Position numbers and translations under genes: made by a program
Shown here: piece after piece, positions 36,143 to 48,300 of the stretch
Layout: every line of letters starts with the position of its first letter
Numbering within the stretch: the stretch's first letter is position 1
NCBI GenBank assembly: GCA_004369085.1
Contig: ML210186.1
Span: 1 to 64,000, forward strand
Length of the DNA stretch: 64,000 bases
Source of the DNA: Coprinopsis marcescibilis
Taxonomy: Eukaryota > Basidiomycota > Agaricomycetes > Agaricales > Psathyrellaceae
Direction: 5' to 3'
Notes under the pieces: model-generated
What the model was told of the DNA's origin: nothing
The model's input: the letters and a program-made list of their open reading frames with translations, nothing else
Databases searched by the model: none

Positions 36143-39100
36143 ATGACCGAACAGCCTGCAGCCATCGCCCGGTAACCGAGGTCCATTTCTCATTCATCCG
36201 CAACCGCTGACATATTATTTTCTAGAGAGGCGAAGAAGATTTATCAGTCGTTGAAAGAATTATTGAAGACGAAGGAACCATTTGACAAGGAACTGGAGTT
36301 CCAAAGGAAGAAGTAAGACCTACCACGGCTTTATTGTACCGACTTTTGCTCAACGTTGTTTTTAGTTTGCGGAAGCGATATCTGACCCTTTTACTTCTTC
36401 ATCCTTATGAAAACGAATCTAAGGATGTCGAGAATCATCTGTGGATGCAAACCTCCTATGCATCTATCTCTTCCTACAAGGAACGGATCGCTATAATCGA
36501 TCGAGCCCTCAGTAACCGAACCGGTCAGACTCATCAAAACTCTCGCCATACTACTCATGGGCCAGTGGAGCATAGAAAGCTTCTCACCAGGTTTCGTCAA
36601 TTCCTCGCAGAAGAGGAGAGATTTTGGATTCAGCTAGTCCTGCGGATGTACCGTTCGTTCGGCTTGGTTGAAGCGCAGCCGGCTCTTACGACTCTTGGGA
36701 TAATCGTCGACAACCAAGACGCAACGGAAGATACTCGTGACGGCGCACGGAACTCGTTCCCAGAGGAGCCAGAAGCACCATTGGAACCAAGCAACAATGT
36801 CGAGCGGGAAAGCCGTTTGGCCATCCTCAGCAAGGCTTTAATTTGCTTGGGCGATATTGCACGTTACCGAGAGTACTACAACGAAGCCGCTACCCGTGCA
36901 AGAGCGGGCCAAGAAGTCAGGCGGGGCAAGCCCAAACCTCCTCACGTCGTACTTTATACGAAGGCCCAACAACGTTATGAGCAAGCTCGACTCTTGGTTC
37001 CACACGACGGCAACCCTTTCCACCAGTTGGCAATCCTCTCCACCTATCGGAAGGACACATTCTCATCCGTGCTCTACTACTATCGTGCCCTATGTGTTCG
37101 CCAGCCATACGAAACGGCCGCAGATAACATGGCGACTGTCCTGCACAAGGGTCTGGACCAATGGAAGCGGTCAAAGCGGGACAGAGACAGGATGTTGGCC
37201 GCAGGTCCACTTGAAGTGAAGGATCGTATATCCCTCTTCAAGGACCGAGTAGTCGTTTTACATGCTCTGTGGCGCAAAGGGATTGAAAAGTGAGCTCGTG
37301 TGAGCTTGAATGTTCCTTTCCTTGCTAACCCAACGATAGACAGGATTCTAAGTCCAGGGAGCACGACAAGACTGTATATCAAGACTTCAGAGAGCTGGTT
37401 TCAGAGCGACTTCTCCCGCCTGACACGATCTGCAATGTCCTCATCATGTCTCAGGGTGGGCTCTGGAAACATCGAATGCTGCGAGACACGCCAATTTCTG
37501 GGCGAAGGCAAGAGGGTCAGGGTCAAATATCTCCTGAAGCGCCGAGTGCCGGAGCAGAGTGGCGAATCCTTCGTCATCTGATGGACATGCACTACGCCTT
37601 GTTGGATGTCGGGAGGGAGGAGTTGAAAGATGTCGCATCCGCTGATAAAGCCACAGGCGATTTAGCGCAACGGATATCAGCCGTTTTCCGACGGACTCTC
37701 AACGCCCTGCGAATCGCTAGCAAATGGTTGCGAGCAAACTTCAACTACGTCATGGGGGATCTCGAATTCCAAGCATACCAGGAGAAAGAAAGGTTTCGCA
37801 GTGTTACCATCGCCAAGAAGTTCCCGCACAAGATCAGTGCCTACTCGGTTCACACAATCCGGTTTTGGAAAGGTTATGCTCAATTCGTGGGGGCACTGTC
37901 TCAAGAGTTCCCGGCCGATAAGCTACCTTCGCTGACCATATCTTTGGAGGAGGATATTGACGTCAAAGGCTTCCTTTGTCTGAAGAAAATGATGGGGGAG
38001 AGTCCGAAGGGATCAACAGATGTCACGGCTGGAGCTGGCCAGACGGGCGAAGGAGCCCATCCTAACGAGGAGCATTTAATGAGAATATCCGATTTGTTGG
38101 CTGATGCCCGGGCTCTTGTGTCTCTAGAGGTAAGCGCATGTTATGTTACAGGCGCCGTAGAACTGACATCCCCCGAATTTGTAGAATTCTCCTCTCGTTT
38201 TGGTTAACGACATCATCTCCTTCAATGAACAAGTAGTGGAGCCACGCAATGTGACCCTTTCGGAAACGAGAAAAGCAACTGATGGTGTCCCGGCTCGTCA
38301 ACAACAGATTATGGATCACATCAGGGACAAAAGCATACAAAATCGGCGCAAAGATCGGGAAGACGATGTTATGACGGAGGTCACTTCACGCACGGACGAC
38401 GACGTTCTCAAGGCTGCCTTCGAACACATCGACAAACGTGTTGAAGAAGACGACGAAGAAGACGACGGAGAAGACGAGATTGTTTGGAACCCGAAGCCAC
38501 TCTCCCCTACTTCTCTTTCTCCTCTCGCTCAGGCCACGCCCATCACGCCTCTGAAGTTTTTGGCGGCTTCCATTTCCTCAGCGAACACATTGTCCAGCCC
38601 ACCGCAGGCAAAACATTCTCCTTTGCTTGGCAAAACGCCAATCAACAGCCCCCGTGCCGCACATGCTTCAGCTACCACGGCCCAAGATCTTCTGCACGAC
38701 GTCATGAACGCCGGGCGTAAACCCAGCGCCAGTTTAGTCCCTCCCTCTGACCCCTCCGGTATTCAACCTGCTCTTCTGTTCGGATCTGAACTTTTCCATC
38801 GGCCGACCACCCACTCGATTTGGTCTGCTGGTGTTGATGAACAACCTTTGCGGTTTGGCGTTTCTACCTCGCCCAACCATAATCACGCTTTCCAAACCTC
38901 CCCTCGGATGTATTCGCAAGGAATTGGCAACTCCGGAATTAACGGTTCGCAAGACCTGGATTCTGGAACTTGGTCGTCCCAAGCTACGACCCAGGCGTCA
39001 CAGCCGATGGGAGGGGTGTTGCCGAGCGTCCATCCGCTCCAGCAGGGTATCGGTAACTTGCACACTCAAGTGCCATCTACTTCGGCCCCTCATCATCTTT

Positions 39101-39378
39101 CATCATATCAGGGAAATCTGGCTTATGAACAGAACTTCCTCCATTCATCACCATCAATGTCCATGGGTCTTGCGACAGCACCTCAAACACAAATGTATTC
39201 AATGGCGGCAGCATACTACCAACAGCTCTCTGCAAATGGCAATACGCTTCAGGACACATTCGCACCTGCGAGAATGGGATATCATTCTCAGCATCCGTCT
39301 ATCTCGCTTCAAGACAATAGATTTGGGAATGGGCAATACAATTCACCAATCTCCTCGATATGGGGAAATGTTGGCTAG
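36143..39378 (+). CDS. EST1/SMG7-like protein (14-3-3-like TPR plus EST1 DNA/RNA-binding domain)
   Basis: Member of the family that includes telomerase factor Est1 and nonsense-mediated decay factors SMG5-7. Exons 36143-36171, 36226-36312, 36366-37289, 37340-38129 and 38185-39378 encode 1007 aa. The N-terminal helices include FQRKNLRKRYLTLLLLHP and LWMQTSYASISSYKERI. The core reads ALICLGDIARYREYY, YEQARLLVPHDGNPFHQLA and SVLYYYRALCVRQPYETA, the hallmark substrate of the EST1 domain. A long region with further helices (YSVHTIRFWKGYAQF) follows. The last 400 residues are acidic, then Ser/Pro/Gln rich, without a recognisable PIN domain, which fits SMG7/EST1 rather than SMG6. Whether it acts in decay, telomere maintenance or both cannot be told. 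Confidence 0.88.
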
Positions 39379-40110
39379 ACGGATGGGAGGACAAACATGG
39401 AGTTAACCTCTCTCTTGCCTTGTTCATTCCTCTGTGTTTGAAGTGCGGAGCAGTCGGTCAACCTACCTATCAGGCGGTTATCTTCCGAATCTGTCGTGAG
39501 CTGATGGAAGGATGGTTTGGTCTTGCGACCTTACAGTAATCCACATCCTTGCCCCTGTGTACGTTCGGAATGGTCGGGGAAACCTCTTCGAACTGTATCG
39601 TGTTTTGTAGCACGCTTTTTGACGATTCAGTAGAGGTTTCTCTGTGGTCAATCCCGCTCTGTTGCCTTAATCTACTGATCCTTCAGAGGCATTTTCATTC
39701 TGTGACTGGGAATTGCGCAGTGGATATTGGCGAGAGACAATCTTTGTGTTGCTTATTTCGACTAGTCTGTTTTTGTTGTATCTTTTTGGTTGGTTTCACA
39801 AGCGCCTTGTTCGTCCTTTTATTCTAGTTTTGAATACGACGGCTCTCATCCTGTCTCTCCATGTCGTGGTTTGCTATGTTTTTCATGTATACGTGTTTTC
39901 GGCGTACGTACTTGTTGGGCTCCGGCTTCTCTGACTGCCTTTTCTGTTAGGGATATCCGTTGGTGCATCGCACCAGCGGTTGTATACATAGTGTGTTCAT
40001 GTTAACTTTGCAGTGGGTCTTCTGTACATTTTACAGAGTTTTGAATACGTATCAATTATGGGCTTTTCCAGTGTGAGAATCACGACCGAGGAATTTCAGT
40101 GCCTGTGCGT
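39379..40110. other. intergenic, T-rich, likely 3' UTRs
   Basis: Convergent ends of the SMG7-like and KPWE genes. Open frames here (for example 39549-39827) are Phe/Cys/Leu rich products of T-rich sequence and are not believed. Confidence 0.5.
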
Positions 40111-40821
40111 TCATGAGCTCTCTTCAACAGGGACAGCTGCTTCCCAAGGTTTTCTTCGCACTTGAGCAGTTGATTGGCTTGGAGCTTCCTCCTGCAGCAA
40201 TGTTAGATAACCTCGAGTGGTCTGAATAAAACTGGCGGCCACTCACGCTGAATTTCTCGGGAATTATCTTGTTGTTAGGAATCTGGTCTGTTTTCCCTGA
40301 CTCAATGAGTTCCTTCAGTTCAGCAAAAGTCAGGACTCGAGGTTCCTCTTCAGATGTCGTCAAGTTTTGGGAAGTCGCTAGTTCAGAAGCAGTGTCTGCT
40401 TCTGATGCATGTAGTTGAGCTCCTTGCAACGATAGCTCATATGCTCGTGCTTCGTCCATCGAAAGGTCATTTCCTGTTGTTCTGTACGAAGGGTGTTATG
40501 GTTTAGCTAGTACCCCTTTACACGCACTGACGCACTTGTTGAAGTAGAATACTCTCGTTCTGCGCAAGATCTCATCCTTAACTTCGGCTGTTGCGTCCCC
40601 GTTCAAGACTCCACCTGCAAGGATGCTCGCCAAACCTTGCTTCACATCATCAGTTGGGAATCGACCCCACTTTGCAAGATGCGTAGGCCAGAACCGACCT
40701 GGTAGGTGTCATCTAACGCGAAGGGATATGCTGCGTATTGCTGAAGAGATGAGCTGACTTGAACGTCTTCCATTGCAGAACTTTGCGTATCGTTCGAAAT
40801 GGGATTTTCAATATGCTCCAT
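40111..40821 (-). CDS. KPWE-motif protein (PEX14-like C-terminal motif family)
   Basis: Small conserved fungal protein of uncertain function. Exons 40821-40699, 40639-40536, 40481-40247 and 40191-40111 give 180 aa. It contains YPFALDDTYQQGLASILAGG, a short helix ending VFYFNKTTG, the segment FAELKELIESGKTDQIPNN-KIIPEKF, and near the end R-R-K-P-W-E. The last two are the hallmarks of the KPWE domain, which resembles a motif region of peroxisomal PEX14. The first intron (40640-40698) was placed so that YQ joins QGLAS. The upstream frame, reading RFWPTHLAKW through the intron, was discarded. It is divergent from the gene at 41061. A role at peroxisomes would be inference only. Confidence 0.8.
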
Positions 40822-41060
40822 GGTGGTGAATCGATTACGGTCGCGGCGTGCTCGGTGCTCAGACTCGGAGTAACACTCATGCACGCGCTCACGCGCGGAC
40901 ACGAGTAACAGTCGCAAATAGAGACGCTCCTATTTTCGATGACTTGCCGCCAATGCTCCAGCTATTAGCCTAGGTATACCGCGAAATGGTGAGGGGATGA
41001 CCGTATGATTTAACTCATTTGCGAAGTTCTGAGCTCTTCGATCTTAGCGACCTAAATAGC
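40822..41060. promoter_or_regulatory. short divergent promoter region
   Basis: 239 bp between the starts of the KPWE gene and the gene at 41061. No motif assigned. Confidence 0.45.
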
Positions 41061-42098
41061 ATGGCCAAGATTTACAACAACATATCCGATGTGGAAACCC
41101 TTCTCAGAGGGATGCCCAGTCTTCGTCGGTTACCTGCGCGGACGAAGGTAGGATTAGCTTTGGATCTTGCTCTAGTCGGCCTTTCTTTAAGGTCGGTCTC
41201 TTTCCATATCTCTATTATACCTCACGGGACAAGGTCCTTCGAGAACAGGTTGTTTGATCGACTCTTTTTTGCCGAAAGACCCTGTTGCAGAGTTTTCGCA
41301 AATCTTGAGAACTCTGAGAAATGTGTGTTCCTTCACAAAATCTTCCAACACCAACTTTACAGACTTGTCTGTAATAGACACCAGCCACGGCTGAGATTGG
41401 AGCAAACATTGTTCATCTTTTCGAACCAGAATCGGAGCAATCTTTCCTCGTCAATCGCAACCTCGTTCCGCTGCGTCTGGGACCACTACTCGAGCTCAAC
41501 TATAACGGAGTATCTCCTACCTTCGTTGAAGTCAGCCCTCCTAGTCACTTCAAGCATGTATGTGCCAGCTTCTCTTCGTTGCCGATCGCATCACCCTTAC
41601 AATCAATTCCTTCAGCTTGAGGTGGTTCCCGAAGCTTTGTGTTCGGTGCTGAGATATCTAGTCGATAAATTTCGGTTGGATTCAAACACGGGCGTCCCAT
41701 ATTCGCTTTCGCTGCCCAAAAATCTCCATATCGAACTGACAGTTCCTTTGGCTGCGATCCTCTTGGACTATGCAGTGGCATACGTCCCGTCTATCTTCGA
41801 AGAGGATGCAGAAACAAGTCATAAATTTTTGGCTGGAGTCGCTGTCGCCACGTACGAATGCACGCTGACCCTTGGATTTACAAACAAGCAGCAAGAAGGT
41901 CTGGAACCCGAAGTGCGAGTCATGAAATTCTCGTGCCCTCGATCACTAGAAGAATCTCAGCCGGATAGGTATTCGCCAGAGGCTATCTCGGAAAGTGTGC
42001 TCAAGGAGTTGGAAAGAAGAATTGCACTAACCAGCAGCGATTGCGTGGTTGCGAGGCTCCGGCACGAATATGTTACTTATGACCGTCTTGCAATGTAA
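41061..42098 (+). CDS. conserved protein, possibly DUF4504/C1orf74-like, with a probable frameshift
   Basis: Reconstructed exons: 41061-41147, 41234-41248 (15 nt), 41293-41557 and 41616-42098, about 282 aa if one base is ignored. Exon 3 reads FSQILRTLRN..TDLSVIDTSH and must then slip by one base near 41389 to continue EIGANIVHLFEPESEQSF, which ends cleanly at a GTATGT donor. Exon 4 carries VPLAAILLDYAVAYVPS, VATYECTLTLGF and MKFSCPRSLEES. This pattern of a conserved aliphatic strand followed by KFSCP recalls the DUF4504 (C1orf74) family, but that link is from memory and is weak. A single long frame covers the whole region without stops. Its middle part has biased, unlikely composition and was rejected as the real product. 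Confidence 0.55.
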   Translation: MAKIYNNISDVETLLRGMPSLRRLPARTKVGLALDLALVGLSLRSVSFHISIIPHGTRSFENRLFDRLFFAERPCCRVFANLENSEKCVFLHKIFQHQLYRLVCNRHQPRLRLEQTLFIFSNQNRSNLSSSIATSFRCVWDHYSSSTITEYLLPSLKSALLVTSSMYVPASLRCRSHHPYNQFLQLEVVPEALCSVLRYLVDKFRLDSNTGVPYSLSLPKNLHIELTVPLAAILLDYAVAYVPSIFEEDAETSHKFLAGVAVATYECTLTLGFTNKQQEGLEPEVRVMKFSCPRSLEESQPDRYSPEAISESVLKELERRIALTSSDCVVARLRHEYVTYDRLAM

Positions 42099-42326
42099 AT
42101 CAATAATTTTGCAGCTACTGTTTATTGAAGGCGTAACTGAATTGACGGAGGTAAACGAAGAAAATGTTTTCATGCATGTACTGTAGGTCCGGATTCCAGA
42201 CGTTGCAGTCGTGTACAAACAAAATGGTTAAAAAAAAGCTATTAGGCCATGATAGGCATCTGCAACGATGGAACGTGTAAGCGGCGAATCGGAAGACACA
42301 AGTCAAAGCGCTTACCAAAATTACCC

Positions 42327-45300
42327 TCAAGCCGAAGAGTGTTCTATCTGGGCCTTAATCTTCTCGAACAGCACAAGACACTCTGCAAGTTCTTTTTCCC
42401 GCTCTTTCTGGTCTTCACCGTTCTGAGCGACCAGTCTGCGGCTGGTAGCCACCGCTTCTTCTATGTGCGGTTGTGCTTCAGCGTATCGTCCCAGGTTGAA
42501 AAGCGCCTCGGCCCAACGCTGGTGGAGGATGTTGACGGGATAGTCGAGGGAGTCCTCCGATCTCAGGATCCCAGCCTTTTGACGGCAAAACGCGATTCCC
42601 TCTTCAGCGGATTTGATAGCATCGTCGTATCGCTGGCATAGATTGAGTCCGTGTGCCAAAGTGTCGATTGCGTATGCCAGGTTTTTACAAAGATGAAGGT
42701 TGTTTGGGTTCTGGGCCACGGATCGACGGAAAATCGCGGTGGATTCCTCTGCAAGAACAACGGCATCTGTATACGGACCTGGTGTCTCTGTGACGTACCA
42801 GGCCCACCCGTTGAGTGACCCAGCCAACTCGGATTCATCGAACGAAGAGTTTTCCTCCCCTACGAGGCGGCGTTGTATGCTGACCACTTCCTTTCTTGCT
42901 TCGATTGCTTCGTCGAACTGCCCATTGAGTTTGAGCCGCCATCCGTACGTGCGCAGCGAAGTGGCAAGCGCAGATTGGAATTTTTTCGGATCCTTTGATG
43001 CCAAACGGCGACGAAGCTCGACGATCTCCCTTTGGTATACCAGAATGTCTTCGTTGCTACCAGCGCAGCGAACAAAACAATCGATCAATCTGGACAGGGA
43101 CCAATCAAGTTTTTCCTCGAAAGAACCCGGGTCCTTCAAGGCGAGTCGACGACGGATTTCCATTGCCTCTCGAGCTGCTTCCAATGACTCCGGGTGTTTA
43201 TCCAAATGAGAAAGGTACAGTGCGTTATTGTAAAGCGACCAGGACAACGAGGGTTCGTGTTTTTCCGGGTTTCTGGGGCACAGAAGACGGCGAATTTTGA
43301 TTGCCTCCAGGCCTGTTGAAACCGCGTCATTGTATCTCTTGCATTCGTCGAAGTAGAAAGCCAGATTGTGGAGTGTTTCTGCCAACCGCTCGTTGTTGTT
43401 ATCTGTGCCGTCCTTTTCAGCGATGCGACGCCGAATGACTACCGCTTCCTCGCATGCCGCAATTGCCTCGACGTATTGCAGGTTTCTTCCGAGATAGAAG
43501 GCGAGATTATGGAGAGAATCTGAGAGCTGAGGTTCAAACGCATTATCTCGTGCGACCAACCGTTTGCGAATTTCTACCATTTCCTTGGCGACTGGTATGG
43601 CTTCGATATAGCGGTTGCACAGTCCCAAATAGCAGGCCAAACTGTAGAGTGACTGCCCAAGGAAGTCGTCGAATTCTCCCGTGCCGTTGCTAGACTGGAC
43701 GAGTTTACGTCGGACATCGACAGCTTCCTTGGCGACATCAGCGGCCTCAGCATGTTTACCGAAGTTGGAAAGATAGTTCGCATGCTGATGGATTGACCAT
43801 GCCAGTTGAGTATTGTGTTCGGGTGAGTCGTCTTTGGCCACGATGCGACGAAGTTTAACCGCTTCCAGGACTTGTATGATGGCGTCCTCGTATCGTTTGC
43901 ATTCTCCGAGGTGGCATCCTACATTGTGCAGTGACCATGCCAGTTGTTCGTTGCGGCCAGCCGTCGCATCTGTTTCTGCAAGTCGACGCCGAATGGTTAC
44001 CGCTTCCTGTGACGGTTCGATCGCCTCGAGACTTTGACCGTTGTTCGAGAGGTAGAAGGCCAAGTTGTGGACTGAGTCTGCCAGCTGGGATTCGAATTCG
44101 AGCGTGGCCTTTCCTGCCACCAAACGTCTGCGAACTTCGACGGCTTCTTGGACAAATGGTATGGCATCGCCGTAACGCTTGCACTGATCCAAATAATAAG
44201 CCAGTCGGTGAAGCGACCACCCAAGAGGCTCCAAAAACTCCCCCTTATCGATTTTAACTAGGCCCCGCCTTATATCAACCGCTTCCCTAACCACCACCGC
44301 AGCTTCAGCATTCCTACGCAGACCGGAAAGATAGGTCGCATGCTGATGGATCGACGACGCCAATTGTCCTTTATATTTGGAAGGGTCTGTTTCGACTAGG
44401 AGTCGACGCAGTTCGATTGCCTTCAGCCCATGTGGAATAGCGTCTTCGTATCGTTTGCACTCCCCGAGGTGACAAGCCAAGTTGTGCAGTGACCATGCCA
44501 ATTGTTGATTGCGTTCAGTCGTCCTTTTTGCCTCTGCGAGCCGACAACGAATGTCGACCGCCTCCTGCGACGGTTCAATGGACTCTGCGTGCTGGCCATT
44601 TCGCGAGACATTGAAACCCAAGCTATGGAGGGAATCCGCAAGCTGAGATTCATACTTGCTGTCAAGTGAAACCAAAAATCTCCGAATTTCGATGGCTTGT
44701 CGGAGAAATGGTATGGCTTCGCTGTAGCGACTTCTCTCACCCAAGGAGTACGATAGCTGGTGGAGTGACCATCCCAGGCTTTCCTTGAATTCGACCGAAT
44801 TTTCATTGGAATGGAGTAGATCCCGTCGTATTTCCACAGCTTCTCTGGCAACAGCTTCAGCCTCAGCATATTTCTCCTGGTTGGAGAGGTAAAACGAATG
44901 CTGATGAATAGAAGAGGCCAACAGTGCCCTGTATTGCGTGGGATTGACCTCGGCTAGAGAACGGCGAATCTCGATGGTTTCCAGGATTTGGGGAATGCTG
45001 TCCTTATATCGTTTGCATTGGCTCAGGTGATAGGCAAAGTTATGCAAGGACCCTGCCAGGCGTCCTTTGTTGTCGTCAGTTCCATCCTTTTCCAACAGAC
45101 GACGGCGAATGATGACAGCTTGTTGGGTTGGGTCTACTGATTGGTCGTCCTGTCCATTTCGCGAGAGATAGAATCCGAGGTTGTGGTAAGAATCCGAGAG
45201 TTGCGATTCAAAAACAATATCTCTTTGAACCAAACGTCTTCGGATCTCTGCGGCCCGCTCGACGTATGGTATAGCTTCGCCGTAGCGTTGACACTCGCTC

Positions 45301-48300
45301 AAATAATAAGCCAGCTTGTACAGTGACCACCCCAGGCTCTCATCGAACTCGCCCGAGTTATTGCTAGCGTCGGCCAGACTCTGTCGAATATCGATGGCCT
45401 CTTTGACCACCAATACAGCCTCAGCGTGGTTTCCCAGGTTGGAGAGGTTTACTGCATGTTCATAAATCGAAGATGCCAGTTGTCCGCTGGATTTGGAGGA
45501 GCTGGGTATGCGGCGGCGAATGTCGATCGCTTCTAGGAATGATGGAGTTGCAACCTCGTATCGTTTGCATCCGCCAAGGTGACAAGCAAGGTTGTGAAGT
45601 GACGTTGCCAAATCTGCCTCATCACCCTGAATGCCCCCTCCATTTGGTGATACAAGTCGTCGTCGAATAGTTACTGCTTCTTCCGTTGGGTCAATTGCTT
45701 CAAAGTGCCTTTTGAGTCGCGAGAGGTGAAAGCCGTAGCTGTGAACTGCAGTTCCCAGTTGCCGCTGGAATTTGGAATCTCTGGCAACAAGCCGTCGACG
45801 AACGGAGACCGCCTCGGTGATGAATGGGATTGCATCGTCATGACGTTTGCATTCACCAAGGGCATAGGACACTCTGAACAGCGACCAGCCGAGGTTTTCT
45901 TCGTGAACCTCGGGATCCTGTTTTACGAGGGAGCGACGGATGTCAGCAGATTCTCGCCCAGGCTCAATGGCATCCGCGTATCTGCCTGCTGTCGACAGAA
46001 ATTGGGAGTATTTGTAGAGAGTGTCGGAGAGAAGAACATCAAATCTTGAGCAACCTTGCGAGTAGAGGTGGCGATAGATTTGGATCGCTTCCACAATGTG
46101 CGGGACAGCTTCGTCAGTTTGTTTTAATGCACCATATATGTCGTGGAGATTGGAAAGCGAATGCGCGAGATCTTCATTGAATTTGGCCACGTCGGATGTA
46201 GCGAGTTGCCGTGTGATCTCGGTGTCCTCCAATGCCATTTCGAGTGCACCTTCATGAAGGCCTGACTTTGAATGCAATGCGCTACAAACACGAAGGAGTT
46301 TGCTGAGCAATGACCGAAAGTGGGTTGGTCTGGCAACCGATAACTGCCGCACGAGGTCCACGCCCTCATTAGCAACCTTCTGGCCTTGGTCAAAGGGTCC
46401 CAGGCTTTCAAACGTCAGGGATAGGGTGTGAAGCGCCACTGCGAGTTCTAGCTGCAGTGTTGAATCTCTTGATACACCCGAACAAAGCTGCCGATAGAGA
46501 TTTACAGCGTCCTCGATCACCGGGAGAGCCTGGGCATGGCGATTCTTCGCTACGAGACATCGTGCGATGGCGCTGTACATTGCAGCTGTCTTCTTGGTTG
46601 TCACGGGATCCAAAACTGAATTGGAGAGAACCTGGGGTGTTTCGAACACCGTTAGCATCTTGGCACACATATTGCGCGGTGTACGGCTTACCAAGGCAAG
46701 TTTACGCAAAGGAACAATCCTGATCATATTTCCCATCGACGCTGTGGCTTCCAAGATTGACCTTGGCTCCCTGACGAGAACTTGCAGCGCAAGTTCTCCA
46801 TGTGATTTCTCCGCGTTCTTTGAAGGCACCACCGATGTGTGTGTTTCCAGATGCTGGCATGAATACCAGACCTGTTCTAGAACATCGTCCTTCGATAACG
46901 ACGGCATTGCGGGTGGAAACGATGTGAGGTCCCCGAACCAGTCCCCGTCAGTGTAGCCGAGGATGGGAACTTTGTCCGGTGCCAGGTGGTTCTTGATGGT
47001 GTGAAGTGCGAGCCGCGATAATGTCGAGTGATGCTCTTCGTGAGTCAATCGATATGGCAGCGGTGCTCGCTGCGTCAAATATTCTTGTACAGAGAGGTGT
47101 AGAAGCTGGATAGGTTTTTGGGAGTCGTGGGATGAGTAATCTCGCAGCAAAGGCCGTAGGAGTCCACACAGCCGATGAATGTCATCCAACGTGATTCCGT
47201 CTGGCTCGTAAAGCGCAGAAAGGGCTGCCGCAGATAGCGGTTCCTTCAGAGTAACCAATGCTCCAGCTATAACCTTGTATTTCCCCACAAACCGTCGATC
47301 CGTCCACCTCAGCTTCAACAGTATCCGCTGGTAGAGACTGTCAAGCTGTTTAGCTGCCCCATCAGCCTCCTTCCAATCCTCACTGTTCCCTACAATAATG
47401 TCTACCAGCTCGCCAACTGGATCATACGCATCGTCGATGTGGTGGAGGACCATGGTTGTCCATAGAAATAAGCCTTCCGACTTGACAATGAAGGTTTTTA
47501 AGAGCTCTGCAGAGATCGAGGTACCATACTTTGCCTTCGAGAACCAATCTTTGACGAATAGCTCGAGGTCTGAGGAGTTGGAGAGTCCAGTCAAGGGGTT
47601 GGAGGAGTGGAAAATATGAGGCTGCTTCTCCAGATGCTGCATGATGCGGGGTTCGGGACGGGTAGTGAGAAGGAACCGGAATGATGGGGGAAGGCGTGGT
47701 ACCCAGTCTCGCAGTATCGTTACTACAGTCGAGCTCTGCTCTTCGTCAAGAGCGTCTATGGCGACAATGAACCGTCGATCCTGGGGTAGAAATGGGCAGA
47801 TGGGTAGGATGATCTCTTCAAATTGACGCAGTGGATCTGCAGCTGCCAGGGTGTCATCTTTTGCAAGGATTTCGCCTATTCGTCGTTTTATAGAGTGGTC
47901 GACATTGCATAGACCGCGAATGAGGGTGGCTACTAGGTTGGATGGAGTGGATTGTGTCCTCATCTGGTCGAAGAAAAAGCTTGCTATCAGATTTCCTTTC
48001 CTGTGAGCCTTCTGAGAGATCGTATGCGCCAAAGCAGACTTTCCACTCCCTGCCGAGTCTGCGACCACATATACCTCGGCAGAGTTACAGGTGGAGATGG
48101 CCTCTTCCCACAATGAGATCGCCTCAATATGGATATTTCGCGTTCCTGGCAAGCACACTCGAGCAGCATTCCAGGAGCATCCTACGGGATCGGCCAAACG
48201 TCGCAAGGCGTCATGAATTTCGAGATCCGTGTCTGAACGGAACATAGTCAGCACCTCCAGTTAAGGACGGTGAATTAACATACAGGAAAGGGCCTCGGCA

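Noticed and set aside
39549..39934. Overlapping Phe/Leu/Cys-rich frames resembling membrane proteins
   Set aside because: They come from T-rich sequence after the SMG7-like stop codon, in more than one frame at once, as expected of a 3' UTR.
40640..40698. Reading RFWPTHLAKWGRFPTDD upstream of the KPWE gene second exon
   Set aside because: It is out of frame with exon 1, and splicing it out gives the better YQQGLASILAGG join with normal GT..AG ends.
41019..41560. Continuous 359-codon frame over the gene at 41.06 kb
   Set aside because: Its middle third is unlike real protein, while another frame gives charged, conserved-looking sequence ending at good splice sites.
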